From Novosphingobium sp. NDB2Meth1 (lineage in GTDB: Bacteria > Pseudomonadota > Alphaproteobacteria > Sphingomonadales > Sphingomonadaceae), in contig NZ_FPEH01000012.1 of NCBI RefSeq assembly GCF_900117425.1, positions 248,001-312,000 of the forward strand: 64,000 nucleotides of DNA. Reading direction: 5' to 3'. The notes under the pieces are model-generated. The model searched no databases. It was not told the origin of the DNA and was given only the letters and a program-made list of their open reading frames with translations. A program made the position numbers and the translations under genes. This document shows positions 26,364 to 34,946 of the stretch, in pieces (positions within the stretch are counted from its first letter, which is position 1; every line of letters starts with the position of its first letter).

Positions 26364-27920
26364 ATGACCACCGTCCGCGAGGCGACGTTCGCCCTGCTCG
26401 AAGCGTATGGAATGACGACGGTGTTCGGCAACCCGGGCTCGACCGAACTGCCGATGTTCCGCGATTTTCCCGACCATTTCCGCTACGTGCTGGGGCTGCA
26501 GGAATCGGTCGTGCTGGCCATGGCGGATGGTTATGCGCAAGGCACCCGCAATGCCGCGCTGGTCAATCTGCACAGCTCGGCGGGAACGGGCCACGCGCTC
26601 GGCAACCTGTTCACCGCCTACAAGAACCAGACGCCGCTGGTGGTGACAGCAGGCCAGCAGGCGCGTTCGATTTTGCCTTATGAGCCGTTCCTGTTCGCGG
26701 AAGCGGCGACCGAGTTTCCGCAGCCCTTCGTGAAATGGGCCTGCGAGCCCGCGCGTGCGGAAGATGTGCCAGCCGCCATTGCCCGCGCCTACCACGTGGC
26801 GATGGAGCCGCCGTGGGGGCCGACGTTCGTCTCGGTGCCGATCGACGATTGGGACCGGGAGTGTGATCCTATCCCGGCGCGGCGCATGTTCGCGCGCAAT
26901 CCGGGTGATCCGGCAGCGCTGGCGGAAGTCGCGGCGGCGCTGGCCAAGGCGGAGCGGCCGGTCGTCGTGGTCGGCGCGGGTGTCGGCCGCGATGGTGCGT
27001 GGGATCAGGTCATCGCGCTGGCCGAGCGGCATCAGGCCGGTGTCTGGGTCGCGCCGCTCTCCTCGCAGTGCGGCTTCCCGGAGAACCACGCGCTGTTCCG
27101 CGGTTTCCTGACCGCCGGGCGCGAGGCGATTGTCGAAAGCCTTGCCGGGCATGACCTGATCCTCGTCCTCGGCGGGCCGATGTCGCTCTACCATGTCGAA
27201 GGGTTCGGCCCGCACGTGCCGGACGGCGCGCGGCTATGGTTCATCGGCGACAATCCGGTCCACGCCGCGTGGCTCCCCGAAGGCAATGCCATGGTCGCGA
27301 ACTGCCGTCTTGCGCTGGAGACGCTGCTCGCCGGGCCTGCCCCCCTGCGCCGTGATCCGCCGCCACCGCTGGCACCCCTGCCGAGGCTGGACGGCAGCGT
27401 GATGACAGATGCCTACCTCCTCCAGCAGATCGCCGCGCTGCGCCCCAAGGGCTCGATCATCGTGGAGGAAGCCGCCTCCAGCCGGGGCGCGATGCACGAG
27501 CGCCTGCCGATCACCGAGCGCGACACGTTCTACACCACCGCGAGCGGCGGCTTGGGTTACGGCCTCCCCGCCGCCATCGGCACGGCGCTGGCACGCAAGG
27601 GCGACAAGGTCATCGCCGTCATAGGCGACGGTGCGAGCATGTACGCGATCCAGGGCCTGCACGCCGCCGCGCAGCTCGGCACGCCCGTCAGCTTCGTGAT
27701 CATCAAGAATGGCCGCTACGAAGCGCTGCACAGCTTCGGCCGCAAGTTCGGGATGCAGTCGCTGCCCGGAACGCAGCTGCCGCATCTCGATTTCTGCGCG
27801 CTGGCCGAGGCGCAGGGCGTTGCCGCGCGGCGGGCAGATACTGCCGCCGCGCTCGACGAAGCGTTGAAGTGGTCGTTCGCGGCAGATGTCCCCAGCCTCG
27901 TGGAGGCCGTTGTCGACTAA
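26364..27920 (+). CDS. mdlC: Benzoylformate decarboxylase
   Basis: A 518-residue thiamine-diphosphate enzyme. The catalytic set of Pseudomonas putida benzoylformate decarboxylase is present: S26 (GNPGSTE), E47 (LQESVV), H70 (NLHSSAGTG) and the second His at 277 (LYHVEGF). The ThDP/Mg motif GDGASMYAIQGLH is clear. It should decarboxylate benzoylformate or a related aryl-glyoxylate to the aldehyde. ATG 26364 has GGGAGAG ahead of it; an upstream open frame overlaps the divergent hydrolase. It is followed 14 bp later by a VOC protein. No mandelate dehydrogenase is visible nearby. Confidence 0.9.
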   Translation: MTTVREATFALLEAYGMTTVFGNPGSTELPMFRDFPDHFRYVLGLQESVVLAMADGYAQGTRNAALVNLHSSAGTGHALGNLFTAYKNQTPLVVTAGQQARSILPYEPFLFAEAATEFPQPFVKWACEPARAEDVPAAIARAYHVAMEPPWGPTFVSVPIDDWDRECDPIPARRMFARNPGDPAALAEVAAALAKAERPVVVVGAGVGRDGAWDQVIALAERHQAGVWVAPLSSQCGFPENHALFRGFLTAGREAIVESLAGHDLILVLGGPMSLYHVEGFGPHVPDGARLWFIGDNPVHAAWLPEGNAMVANCRLALETLLAGPAPLRRDPPPPLAPLPRLDGSVMTDAYLLQQIAALRPKGSIIVEEAASSRGAMHERLPITERDTFYTTASGGLGYGLPAAIGTALARKGDKVIAVIGDGASMYAIQGLHAAAQLGTPVSFVIIKNGRYEALHSFGRKFGMQSLPGTQLPHLDFCALAEAQGVAARRADTAAALDEALKWSFAADVPSLVEAVVD

Positions 27921-27934
27921 GGGAGAGCAAAGCC

Positions 27935-28459
27935 ATGGCCATACCGAGCGGCGCGTTCATTCAGGTCTGCCACGTGGTGGACAATCTCGAGGCGGCCTGC
28001 GCGCGCTACAACGCGTTGTTCGGCATGGGGCCGTTCATCGGCGGCGGCAACGGGGTGCTCGACAACCACGTCTACCGCGGCCAGCCCGCCGAACCGATCC
28101 GCATCCGCGGCGTCTTCGTGCAAAGCGGCGATCTCAATATCGAGCTTGTCGAACTGGTCTCCACTGGCCCCAGCGCCTTCCACGACATGTACCCGGACGG
28201 CGGGCAGGGCATCCACCACATGGCGATGTTCTGCGAGGATTACGAGGGTACGCGCGTCCGCTATGTCGCAGCATGCATGCCCGTCGCGAGCGAGTTCACC
28301 GTCAGCTTCGGCGCGCAGATCTGCTACATCGATGCGCGTGCCACGATGGGCCACATGATCGAGCTCTACCCCGAAAGCGAGATCATCCGGGGCATGTATG
28401 CGCGGGCGCGCCATGAGTCCGAGAACTGGGACGGCAAGCAGCTGATCATCCCCTGGTGA
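27935..28459 (+). CDS. VOC family (glyoxalase-fold) protein
   Basis: A 174-residue vicinal-oxygen-chelate protein with two beta-alpha-beta-beta-beta units. The likely metal ligands are His in QVCHVVDN, Glu in NIELVEL, His in GIHHMAMF and Glu in HMIELYPE. The layout resembles methylmalonyl-CoA epimerase/glyoxalase-type members. It is cotranscribed with benzoylformate decarboxylase (GGGAGAG before ATG 27935). The reaction is unknown; an isomerase or lyase step on an aromatic or CoA intermediate is possible. Confidence 0.78.
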   Translation: MAIPSGAFIQVCHVVDNLEAACARYNALFGMGPFIGGGNGVLDNHVYRGQPAEPIRIRGVFVQSGDLNIELVELVSTGPSAFHDMYPDGGQGIHHMAMFCEDYEGTRVRYVAACMPVASEFTVSFGAQICYIDARATMGHMIELYPESEIIRGMYARARHESENWDGKQLIIPW

Positions 28460-28462
28460 GGA

Positions 28463-29536
28463 TCACGCCTGCCAGCAGCCATGCCTGAGAAACCGCGCCA
28501 TCCGGGCTTCGTCGGCGCTGACATCGAGCCCCTGTGCTGCCAGCCATTCGTCGCTGTAAAGCGTCGAGGCATAGCGCTCGCCGGAGTCGCAGAGGATGGA
28601 AACAATGGCACCGTCTTCTCCGCGCGCGGCCATCTCGGCAGCGATGCGGGCGCAAGCGACGAGGTTGGTGCCGGTCGAGCCGCCGACGCGCCGACCGAGA
28701 TGAGACGACAACGCGCGCGCGGCGCCGATCGAGGCGCGGTCTTCCACCACTTCCGCGCGGTCGATCACGCTGGGAACGAACGAGGCTTCGACGCGCGGAC
28801 GGCCGATGCCTTCGATGTGGCACGGCTCGCCAGTGCCGGTGGATTGCGTGCGGTCGTGCCAATGCCGATGAAAGGCAGACGAAGCAGGATCGGCAAGGCA
28901 AATGCGCGTCGGGTGCCGATAGTAGCGCACGAAACGACCAATCGTGGCGGACGTGCCGCCGGTGCCTGCGCCGCAGACGATCCATGTCGGCACCGGATGC
29001 GGTTCGCGGCGCATCTGCGCGAAGATGCTTTCGGCGATGTTGTTGTTGCCGCGCCAGTCGGTTGCGCGTTCGGCGAAGGTGAACTGGTCCATGTGGTGCC
29101 CGCCGCACTCCGCCGCGATGCGCGAGGCGACCGCGTGAACCGTGCCCGGATCGGCGACCGCATGGCAGGTGCCGCCCAGCGCTTCGATCGCCGCAATCTT
29201 CTCGCGCGCCGTGCGCTCGGGGATCACCGCGACGAACGGCAGGCCGAGCATCCGCGCGAAGTAGGCCTCGGATACGGCAGTCGACCCGGACGATGCCTCG
29301 ACCACCGTCGTCTCCGGCCCGATCCAGCCGCTGCACAGGGCATGGAGGAACAGCGAGCGCGCGAGCCGGTGCTTGAGGCTGCCGGTCGGGTGGCTGCTTT
29401 CGTCCTTGAGGTAGATCGCGATGCCGGGCAGCGCAGGGAGCGGCACCGGCAGCAAGTGCGTATCGGCCGAGCGCGCATAGTCCGCCTCGATCCGCCCGAT
29501 TGCCCAGTGGACCCATGCCTGATCCTGCATTCCCAT
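28463..29536 (-). CDS. PLP-dependent cysteine synthase-like / L-cysteine desulfhydrase (Cds1-like)
   Basis: A 357-residue fold-type II PLP enzyme. K55 in [12 protein letters not shown] is the Schiff-base lysine, [15 protein letters not shown] binds substrate and CGAGTGGTS holds the phosphate. [20 protein letters not shown] is characteristic of the Cds1-type cysteine desulfhydrase branch rather than CysK. It would release sulfide, pyruvate and ammonia from cysteine. It ends 3 bp from the convergent VOC gene. ATG 29530 is an alternative start. Confidence 0.8.
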   Translation of the reverse strand: MGMQDQAWVHWAIGRIEADYARSADTHLLPVPLPALPGIAIYLKDESSHPTGSLKHRLARSLFLHALCSGWIGPETTVVEASSGSTAVSEAYFARMLGLPFVAVIPERTAREKIAAIEALGGTCHAVADPGTVHAVASRIAAECGGHHMDQFTFAERATDWRGNNNIAESIFAQMRREPHPVPTWIVCGAGTGGTSATIGRFVRYYRHPTRICLADPASSAFHRHWHDRTQSTGTGEPCHIEGIGRPRVEASFVPSVIDRAEVVEDRASIGAARALSSHLGRRVGGSTGTNLVACARIAAEMAARGEDGAIVSILCDSGERYASTLYSDEWLAAQGLDVSADEARMARFLRHGCWQA

Positions 29537-29571
29537 CCTGCTCCCGTGTGCCTCTCGCGAGAGGACCGGGC

Positions 29572-31029
29572 TTAGGCGAGGGGAGACGGCGGCTCAATGC
29601 CCGTTGCGGCCAACCACGCGCTGCACAGCACTTCGGGATTGCCGGTGCCGAAGACGAAGCGGTCCGGCCGGACAAGTACGGCTTCGACCCCATGCTGATC
29701 CAGCCAGCCGCCGAGTTTGCGGGCAAAGGGAGCCAGGCTTCGCGCCAGCGCATCGCGGGTGATGAGCAGAGCCTTGTCTCCGACCACATCGTCGAACTTG
29801 ACGCCAGTCTCGGCAATCGCTTGCGGGAAATAGCTGCCTGCCCCCGCGCTTCCAGCAAGGATCGCCCCGGCAGAAATGGGCGGGTAGCCGGGCGGCCCGG
29901 ACGGCAGCTTGCCCAGCGCGCGCCCGATCCGCATCTTGGTATCGCGCACGAAAGCCCCCCAGCGGCTGGTGGTGCAAACCATCTTGCCCATCATGATCGC
30001 CATCGCGATGGTGGCCCGCAGGTTCGGTTCGCGCTCCGGCTGGTACGTATCCAGCAAGCTCTCCGGCGCGCCTTCGTTGATCACTGCCGCCAGTTTCCAC
30101 GCAAGGTTCGCCGCGTCGCGCAGGCCCGAGCACATGCCTTGCCCGGCAAACGGCGGAGTCTGGTGCGCGGCATCACCGGCGAGGCAAACGCGGCCCTTGC
30201 GCCATTCGCGCGCAATGCGGGCGCGGAAGGTATAGACCGCCTTGCGCTCCAGCCGCACCGCGCCCTCGACATTCCAGGGCTTCATCAGCCTCGCGATAAA
30301 GGCATCGTCGCTGACCTGCTCCGCAGTTTCGCCCCGCAGGATCATGAATTCCCAGCGATGCCGCCCTTCGCCCATCAGCACGCACGTCGTCGGCCGCTTG
30401 GGATCGCAGATTTGCAAGTTTGCGGTGGGCAGGCGCGAGGGATCGTCGACTAGCACATCGACGACCAGCCACGGTTCCTCGAAATCGAGATCGTCGAATA
30501 CGATCCCGAGCGCCTTGCGCACCGGCGAGCGTGCGCCGTCCGCTCCGATCAGCCAGCGCGTGCGGATCGTGCGCGGGCCTTCGGGCGTGGCGATTTCTGC
30601 CGTTACACCATCGACATCCTCGGAGAACGCGCCGAGTTCCCAATTGCTGTGCAGCGCGGCGTCCGAAAGGGCTGTGAGGCTGTCGCGAAGCGCCTGTTCC
30701 ACCGAGGGCTGGTGGATCATGTTGGCGCCCGGCCAGCCGCCGGGACCGATCCGGTCCGACCCCTCGAAACAGAGCAGCACCTCGCCCCTCGCATTGCGGA
30801 ACTCATAGCGCGAGGCGCGGCGGCAGGTGGCCATGACGGCATCGGCGGCGCCCGCTTCCTGCAGGATGCGCATGCCCTCGTGATCGATATGCGCGGCGCG
30901 GGGGAGGGGATAGATTGCGCCTTCCTTCTCGGCGACGATTACCTTCACCCCGCGCTTTGCCAGCAGCACCGCCAGCGTGACGCCGGTCGGCCCGCCGCCC
31001 GCGATCAGGACGTCGCAGTCGAAGGACAC
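29572..31029 (-). CDS. FAD-dependent aromatic hydroxylase, MhpA-like
   Basis: A 485-residue class A flavoprotein monooxygenase. It has the dinucleotide motif [20 protein letters not shown], the DG motif [15 protein letters not shown] and the GD motif [17 protein letters not shown], plus [11 protein letters not shown]. The overall pattern resembles 3-(3-hydroxyphenyl)propionate hydroxylase (MhpA) and phenol hydroxylases. It should ortho-hydroxylate a phenolic acid to a catechol, which the extradiol dioxygenase at 31872-32891 could open. The GTG start at 31029 lies 6 bp after the FAH gene stop, consistent with one operon. Confidence 0.85.
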   Translation of the reverse strand: MSFDCDVLIAGGGPTGVTLAVLLAKRGVKVIVAEKEGAIYPLPRAAHIDHEGMRILQEAGAADAVMATCRRASRYEFRNARGEVLLCFEGSDRIGPGGWPGANMIHQPSVEQALRDSLTALSDAALHSNWELGAFSEDVDGVTAEIATPEGPRTIRTRWLIGADGARSPVRKALGIVFDDLDFEEPWLVVDVLVDDPSRLPTANLQICDPKRPTTCVLMGEGRHRWEFMILRGETAEQVSDDAFIARLMKPWNVEGAVRLERKAVYTFRARIAREWRKGRVCLAGDAAHQTPPFAGQGMCSGLRDAANLAWKLAAVINEGAPESLLDTYQPEREPNLRATIAMAIMMGKMVCTTSRWGAFVRDTKMRIGRALGKLPSGPPGYPPISAGAILAGSAGAGSYFPQAIAETGVKFDDVVGDKALLITRDALARSLAPFARKLGGWLDQHGVEAVLVRPDRFVFGTGNPEVLCSAWLAATGIEPPSPLA

Positions 31030-31035
31030 CGCCCG

Positions 31036-31875
31036 TCAGCCCTCGGCGACCATGGTGGCCTCGATGTGACCCAGTCCGTCGATCTCGCAGCGCACCACAT
31101 CGCCGGCCTTGAGGAACTGGCGCGGGTCCATCGCCGCGCCGACGCCGCCGGGGGTGCCGGTGAACAGGCAGTCGCCCGGCTCCAGCGTCATCCCGACGGA
31201 GAGGTGCTCGATCTGCTGCCACACGTTGAAAACGAGGTGTGAGGTGTTGGAATCCTGACGCTTTTCGTCGTTGACGAAGCAGCGCAGCCCGAGCGCGTGC
31301 GGATCGCCCACTTCATCGGCAGTGACGATCCATGGCCCCATCGGTGCGTGGGTGTCGAAGCTCTTGCCCAGCGACCATTGCGGCGAGGCGTGCTGCCATA
31401 GGCGTTCGGTCACGTCGTTGCCGACGCAGTAGCCGAAGATGGCACCTGCCGCGTCGCCTGCTGCGATATGCTTGCCGCCCTTGCCGATCACCGCGACGAG
31501 TTCGACTTCGTAGTCGGTGGTCATCTGGCCCTTGGCGATCTCGATACCAGCGTAGGGCGCGTTGACCGAAGTCTGGGCCTTGGTGAACCAGACCTGCCGC
31601 TCGGGCGTTTTCATATTCGATTCAGCGATATGATCGGCATAATTGAGGCCGATGGCGAAAATCTTGCCGGGGCGCTGGACCGGGGCTTCGAGTGTGACAT
31701 CGGCCAGCGGACGACCACCGCCCGCCGCCGCCTTGGCGGCCAGTTCGTCCTTCACCTCGTCCCACTGCCGGATCAGGTCGATCATCGTGCCCTCGATGCC
31801 GGTGTCGATCACGCGTTCTTCGACGACGATGCCGGTGCGGGTCGTGCCATCGGCGGTGTAGGTGGCGAGCTTCAT
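31036..31875 (-). CDS. Fumarylacetoacetate hydrolase family protein
   Basis: A 279-residue FAH-fold enzyme. The metal-binding E-x-E is in TTDYEVELVAVIG, and GYCVGNDVTER and TGTPGGVGAAMDP are family segments. Members hydrolyse acylpyruvates or hydrate/decarboxylate the ring-opened products of meta-cleavage. The ATG overlaps the stop of the extradiol dioxygenase gene (ATGA), so it is probably the next enzyme after ring opening. Confidence 0.87.
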   Translation of the reverse strand: MKLATYTADGTTRTGIVVEERVIDTGIEGTMIDLIRQWDEVKDELAAKAAAGGGRPLADVTLEAPVQRPGKIFAIGLNYADHIAESNMKTPERQVWFTKAQTSVNAPYAGIEIAKGQMTTDYEVELVAVIGKGGKHIAAGDAAGAIFGYCVGNDVTERLWQHASPQWSLGKSFDTHAPMGPWIVTADEVGDPHALGLRCFVNDEKRQDSNTSHLVFNVWQQIEHLSVGMTLEPGDCLFTGTPGGVGAAMDPRQFLKAGDVVRCEIDGLGHIEATMVAEG

Positions 31876-32891
31876 GCGGGGGTTCCTTCGGGTTTGCGGC
31901 GGAAGAAGCGCAGCACGCGCAGGCGCAGCGCCATGAGGAAGGCGACGAGGCCGGCGGGCGGGGCGACCCTGCCAGCAAACATCGGATGCGGGGCGCCCCA
32001 CTGGACGGCGAGCAGCGCCTGCATCGTCTGCTTGTTGGGCGGATCATCAGCCGTGAACAGATCGCCGTCGGTCCAGTGTTCCAGTTCGTTGCCGAACGGG
32101 TCGAGCCAGTAGTCGAAGATCTGGCTGCCCATGATGTGGCGGCCCACGCCCCACGCCGGTTTGCGCCCCGCAGCTTTCAGATGCTGGTGGCCAAGCATCA
32201 GGTCATCGAGATTGGCGACTTCGAACGCGGCGTGGAGCAGGCCCGGCGGGCCGGGCAGCTGCGCGAGGAACAGAGTGTGGTGATCGCTGGGTATGTCGCC
32301 CCGGTCGCAGCGGAGGAACGCGCCGAGCGGGACGTCCTTCGCCGCCTCGACCTCGTCCGACGTCAGAAAGCCGAAGCGGGCCTTGTACCAGGCTTCGGAG
32401 GCGCGGAAGTCCTTCACGCGCAGCACCGCATGGCCGATGCGCTGGATATGCGCAGGGGCGCTCTGCAGCCGGACCGGCGCGCGCTTGCGGGGTTTGTCGG
32501 CAGCGGTGTTGCGCGGTGGATCGGTGGGGGGAAGGGCCGCGCAATGCGTTTCCTGACCGGCCACGACTTCCACCTGATAACCGTTCGGATCGACCAGCCG
32601 AACCACATGGCCGCCGCCGGGCTCGTGCAGCGGCTCGACCGGCACGCTCTCGGCTGCCGCAAGTTTTGCCAAGTCTTCCATCGAAGCGGCGCGCAGGCCG
32701 ACAGCGAGGAAGCGCGCCTCTCCGGGCTCTGTGACGTGGACGAAGGGCCGTCCGTCGCGGCCCCGGCCATAAAGCCGTCCGCCTTCTTCGAAGGTTTCGA
32801 AACCGAAGTCGGTGAGGAAGCTGCGCATCTCGGCAAAGTCGGGCGCGGCAAAGCGGACATGCGCGATGTCTTCGACCTTGATGACCGGCAT
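31872..32891 (-). CDS. Type I extradiol (VOC) ring-cleavage dioxygenase
   Basis: A 339-residue two-domain VOC protein. The iron ligands are all visible in the second domain: His in RIGHAVLRVKD, His in LLHAAFEV and Glu in GNELEHWTDGD. It should open a catechol ring next to the hydroxyls. The C-terminal ~50 residues, ending in a basic tail (RLRVLRFFRRKPEG), extend past the usual domain. GGGAG precedes ATG 32891. It is the first gene of a dioxygenase-FAH-hydroxylase operon and lies behind twin palindromic operators shared with a divergent TetR gene. Confidence 0.85.
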   Translation of the reverse strand: MPVIKVEDIAHVRFAAPDFAEMRSFLTDFGFETFEEGGRLYGRGRDGRPFVHVTEPGEARFLAVGLRAASMEDLAKLAAAESVPVEPLHEPGGGHVVRLVDPNGYQVEVVAGQETHCAALPPTDPPRNTAADKPRKRAPVRLQSAPAHIQRIGHAVLRVKDFRASEAWYKARFGFLTSDEVEAAKDVPLGAFLRCDRGDIPSDHHTLFLAQLPGPPGLLHAAFEVANLDDLMLGHQHLKAAGRKPAWGVGRHIMGSQIFDYWLDPFGNELEHWTDGDLFTADDPPNKQTMQALLAVQWGAPHPMFAGRVAPPAGLVAFLMALRLRVLRFFRRKPEGTPA

Positions 32892-32936
32892 GGGGCTCTC
32901 TCCCGACTGGCTTGCTGCAAGGGTGGCGAATCGCAG

Positions 32937-32979
32937 TTGACTATATGGTCAAATATCTTGCTTTTGACCATATAGTCAA
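32937..32979. promoter_or_regulatory. Twin palindromic operators for the divergent TetR/dioxygenase promoters
   Basis: Two 17-bp arms, TTGACTATATGGTCAAA and TTTGACCATATAGTCAA, are perfect reverse complements with a 9-bp spacer. Each arm is itself a near-perfect palindrome (TTGAC-N6-GTCAA), so two repressor dimers could bind. TTGAC and TATAGT segments fit overlapping promoter elements. It sits 13 bp before the TetR start and 45 bp before the dioxygenase start. Confidence 0.88.
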
Positions 32980-32992
32980 GTAGTGGAGGCGC

Positions 32993-33619
32993 ATGGCATC
33001 GCTCCCCGCCCTTTCGCCCCGCGCCGCCCGCACCCGCAGCGCGCTGATCTCTGCCGGCTTTGAATTGCTGGCCGAAAAGCCCATCGATGCCATCCCGATC
33101 GACGAAGTGGTTGCCCGTGCCGGAGTGGCTAAAGGCAGCTTCTTCAATCACTTTGCCGACAAGTCGGCCTTCGCGTCCGCGATTGCGGACGAGGTTCGGC
33201 TTGAGCTGGAAGACCGCATCACGGCAGCCAACGCGGCGGTCGAAGACCCGCTTGCCCGGATCGCGGGCGGCATGTGTGTCAGCGCGGCTTTCGCGCTGGC
33301 CGAGCCCAAGCGGACGATTGTGCTCCTGCGCAGCAATGCCAGTTCAACGCTGGCGTCCCATCCGCTCAATCGAGGGCTGGTGGAGGACATGGACGCTGCC
33401 GTGACCGCCGGACTCGTGCGACAGGAAGCGCGGAGCAACGGGGTGCTCTACTGGCTCGGCCTGTGTCAGGTTCTGCTGGCGAACCTCGTCGAGGAGCGCC
33501 CGGCACCCGAAGCGGCGCGTGACAGGCTTGGTGCCATGCTGCTGCTTGGGCTGACGGGGCTCGGTGCAAGCGAGGAGCGGGCAAGCGCGATAGCGAAGGC
33601 CGCCTGCAAGGCGCTTTAG
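32993..33619 (+). CDS. TetR family repressor of the aromatic operon
   Basis: A 208-residue TetR repressor. The helix-turn-helix is ALISAGFELLAEKPIDAI then VVARAGVAKGSFFNHFADKSAF. GGAGG precedes ATG 32993. The twin palindrome directly upstream makes autoregulation and repression of the divergent dioxygenase operon likely. The inducer is presumably a phenolic substrate or a ring-cleavage product. Its stop overlaps the convergent cupin gene by 4 bp. Confidence 0.88.
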   Translation: MASLPALSPRAARTRSALISAGFELLAEKPIDAIPIDEVVARAGVAKGSFFNHFADKSAFASAIADEVRLELEDRITAANAAVEDPLARIAGGMCVSAAFALAEPKRTIVLLRSNASSTLASHPLNRGLVEDMDAAVTAGLVRQEARSNGVLYWLGLCQVLLANLVEERPAPEAARDRLGAMLLLGLTGLGASEERASAIAKAACKAL

Positions 33620-34002
33620 GCGGGGCCGCGCAGAACCACGGTGAGGTGGACCTTGAGCGGCTGCACCGGGTCCGCATTGGCCAGCCCGCGCGCCATGTCG
33701 AGCGGAGCATGCCAGTAGTCACCGGCGCCGACCGCGCAGGTCTCATCGCCCAGTGTCGCGATGCCGCGCCCGGAAATGACGTAGTAGAACTCCTCGTAGG
33801 CCCCGGTCCCATTGCGATCATCCGCATAGTGGACGTGGCTGCCCTCGGCGGCACCGGGGGGGATTTCGAGGATCAGGAACCGGGCCGGCGCGCCTTTGCC
33901 ATCGAAGCGGAAGTGACGGACGGAAACGCTGCCGGGCCCGCCGCGCATATTCTCCAGCACTTCGCGGCCTTCACGGTCATTCTCGATTGGACCTGCCGGC
34001 AT
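33616..34002 (-). CDS. Cupin domain protein
   Basis: A 128-residue single-domain cupin. GSHVHYADDRNGTGAYEEFYYVISGRG carries a metal-binding His-x-His-like and Glu pattern, and GDYWHAPLDMARG gives the second motif. It starts 2 bp after the accA stop and so is the last gene of the pcs-mcr-accA transcript. It may be an enzyme, a metal protein or a sensor; its link to 3-hydroxypropionate metabolism is unexplained. Confidence 0.78.
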   Translation of the reverse strand: MPAGPIENDREGREVLENMRGGPGSVSVRHFRFDGKGAPARFLILEIPPGAAEGSHVHYADDRNGTGAYEEFYYVISGRGIATLGDETCAVGAGDYWHAPLDMARGLANADPVQPLKVHLTVVLRGPA

Positions 34003-34004
34003 GC

Positions 34005-34934
34005 CTACATCGAACCGAGCTTCATGAAGAACGACCAGCGTTCGGCGCGCAATTCATCGGCGGTGAGCGGCGCCAGGTCCGCCAGTTCCGCGCGCAGCGC
34101 GGTGCCGAGCCGCTTGATCGTCTCGGCATGATTTCGATGTGCGCCGCCGACAGGTTCGTAGATCACGCGGTGGATCACGCCCAGTTGCATGAGATCGGGC
34201 GCGGTCATCTTCATCGCTTCGGCTGCATCGGGCGCGCGATCATTGCCGCGCCACAGGATCGAGGCGCAGCCTTCGGGCGAGATGACGGAGTAGACCGAGT
34301 GTTCCAGCATCAGCACGCGGTTGGCCGAAGCGAGCGCGACCGCACCGCCCGAGCCGCCTTCACCGACGATCACCGCGACGAGCGGCACGCCGATTTCCAG
34401 GCACTTCTCGGTGCTGCGGGCGATGGCTTCGGCCTGCCCGCGTGCTTCGGCATCGACACCGGGGAACGCGCCCGGTGTGTCGACCAGCGTGATGACCGGG
34501 AGGCCGAAGCGGTCGGCAATGTCCATCAGGCGGATTGCCTTGCGATAGCCTTCGGGCCGCGCCATGCCGAAATTGTGCTTGAGGCGCGTTGTCGTGTCCT
34601 CGCCTTTGGCATGGCCAATGACCATCACCGCACGCCCGCCAAGCCGCGCAAAGCCGCCGATGATCGCCTGATCATTGCCATAGAGCCGGTCCCCGCCCAG
34701 CGGCTGGAACTCCTCGAAAAGGCCCTGAATATAGTGGACAAAGTGTGGCCGGGAGGGATGGCGTGCAACTTGCGTGCGCTGCCAGGGCGTGAGGCGCGCA
34801 TAAAGATCGGCGAGCTGGCGATGCGCCCGCTCGTCGAGCATCAGAGCTTCGGCCTCGCCGCCTCCGCTCTCGCGAAGCGCGGCGGCGCGCTTCGCGAGAG
34901 CTTCGATCGGCTTTTCGAACGCAAGGTATTCCAT
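34005..34934 (-). CDS. accA: Acetyl-CoA carboxylase carboxyltransferase subunit alpha
   Basis: A 309-residue AccA of about normal length with the canonical start [16 protein letters not shown] and segments [61 protein letters not shown] and [18 protein letters not shown]. With AccD and the biotin parts it makes malonyl-CoA. ATG 34934 is preferred (a TTG precedes it). It lies 12 bp after malonyl-CoA reductase on the same strand, so carboxylation of acetyl-CoA is genetically tied to use of malonyl-CoA here. No accB, accC or accD is in the window. Confidence 0.95.
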   Translation of the reverse strand: MEYLAFEKPIEALAKRAAALRESGGGEAEALMLDERAHRQLADLYARLTPWQRTQVARHPSRPHFVHYIQGLFEEFQPLGGDRLYGNDQAIIGGFARLGGRAVMVIGHAKGEDTTTRLKHNFGMARPEGYRKAIRLMDIADRFGLPVITLVDTPGAFPGVDAEARGQAEAIARSTEKCLEIGVPLVAVIVGEGGSGGAVALASANRVLMLEHSVYSVISPEGCASILWRGNDRAPDAAEAMKMTAPDLMQLGVIHRVIYEPVGGAHRNHAETIKRLGTALRAELADLAPLTADELRAERWSFFMKLGSM

Positions 34935-34946
34935 CAAGCCGTCCCG

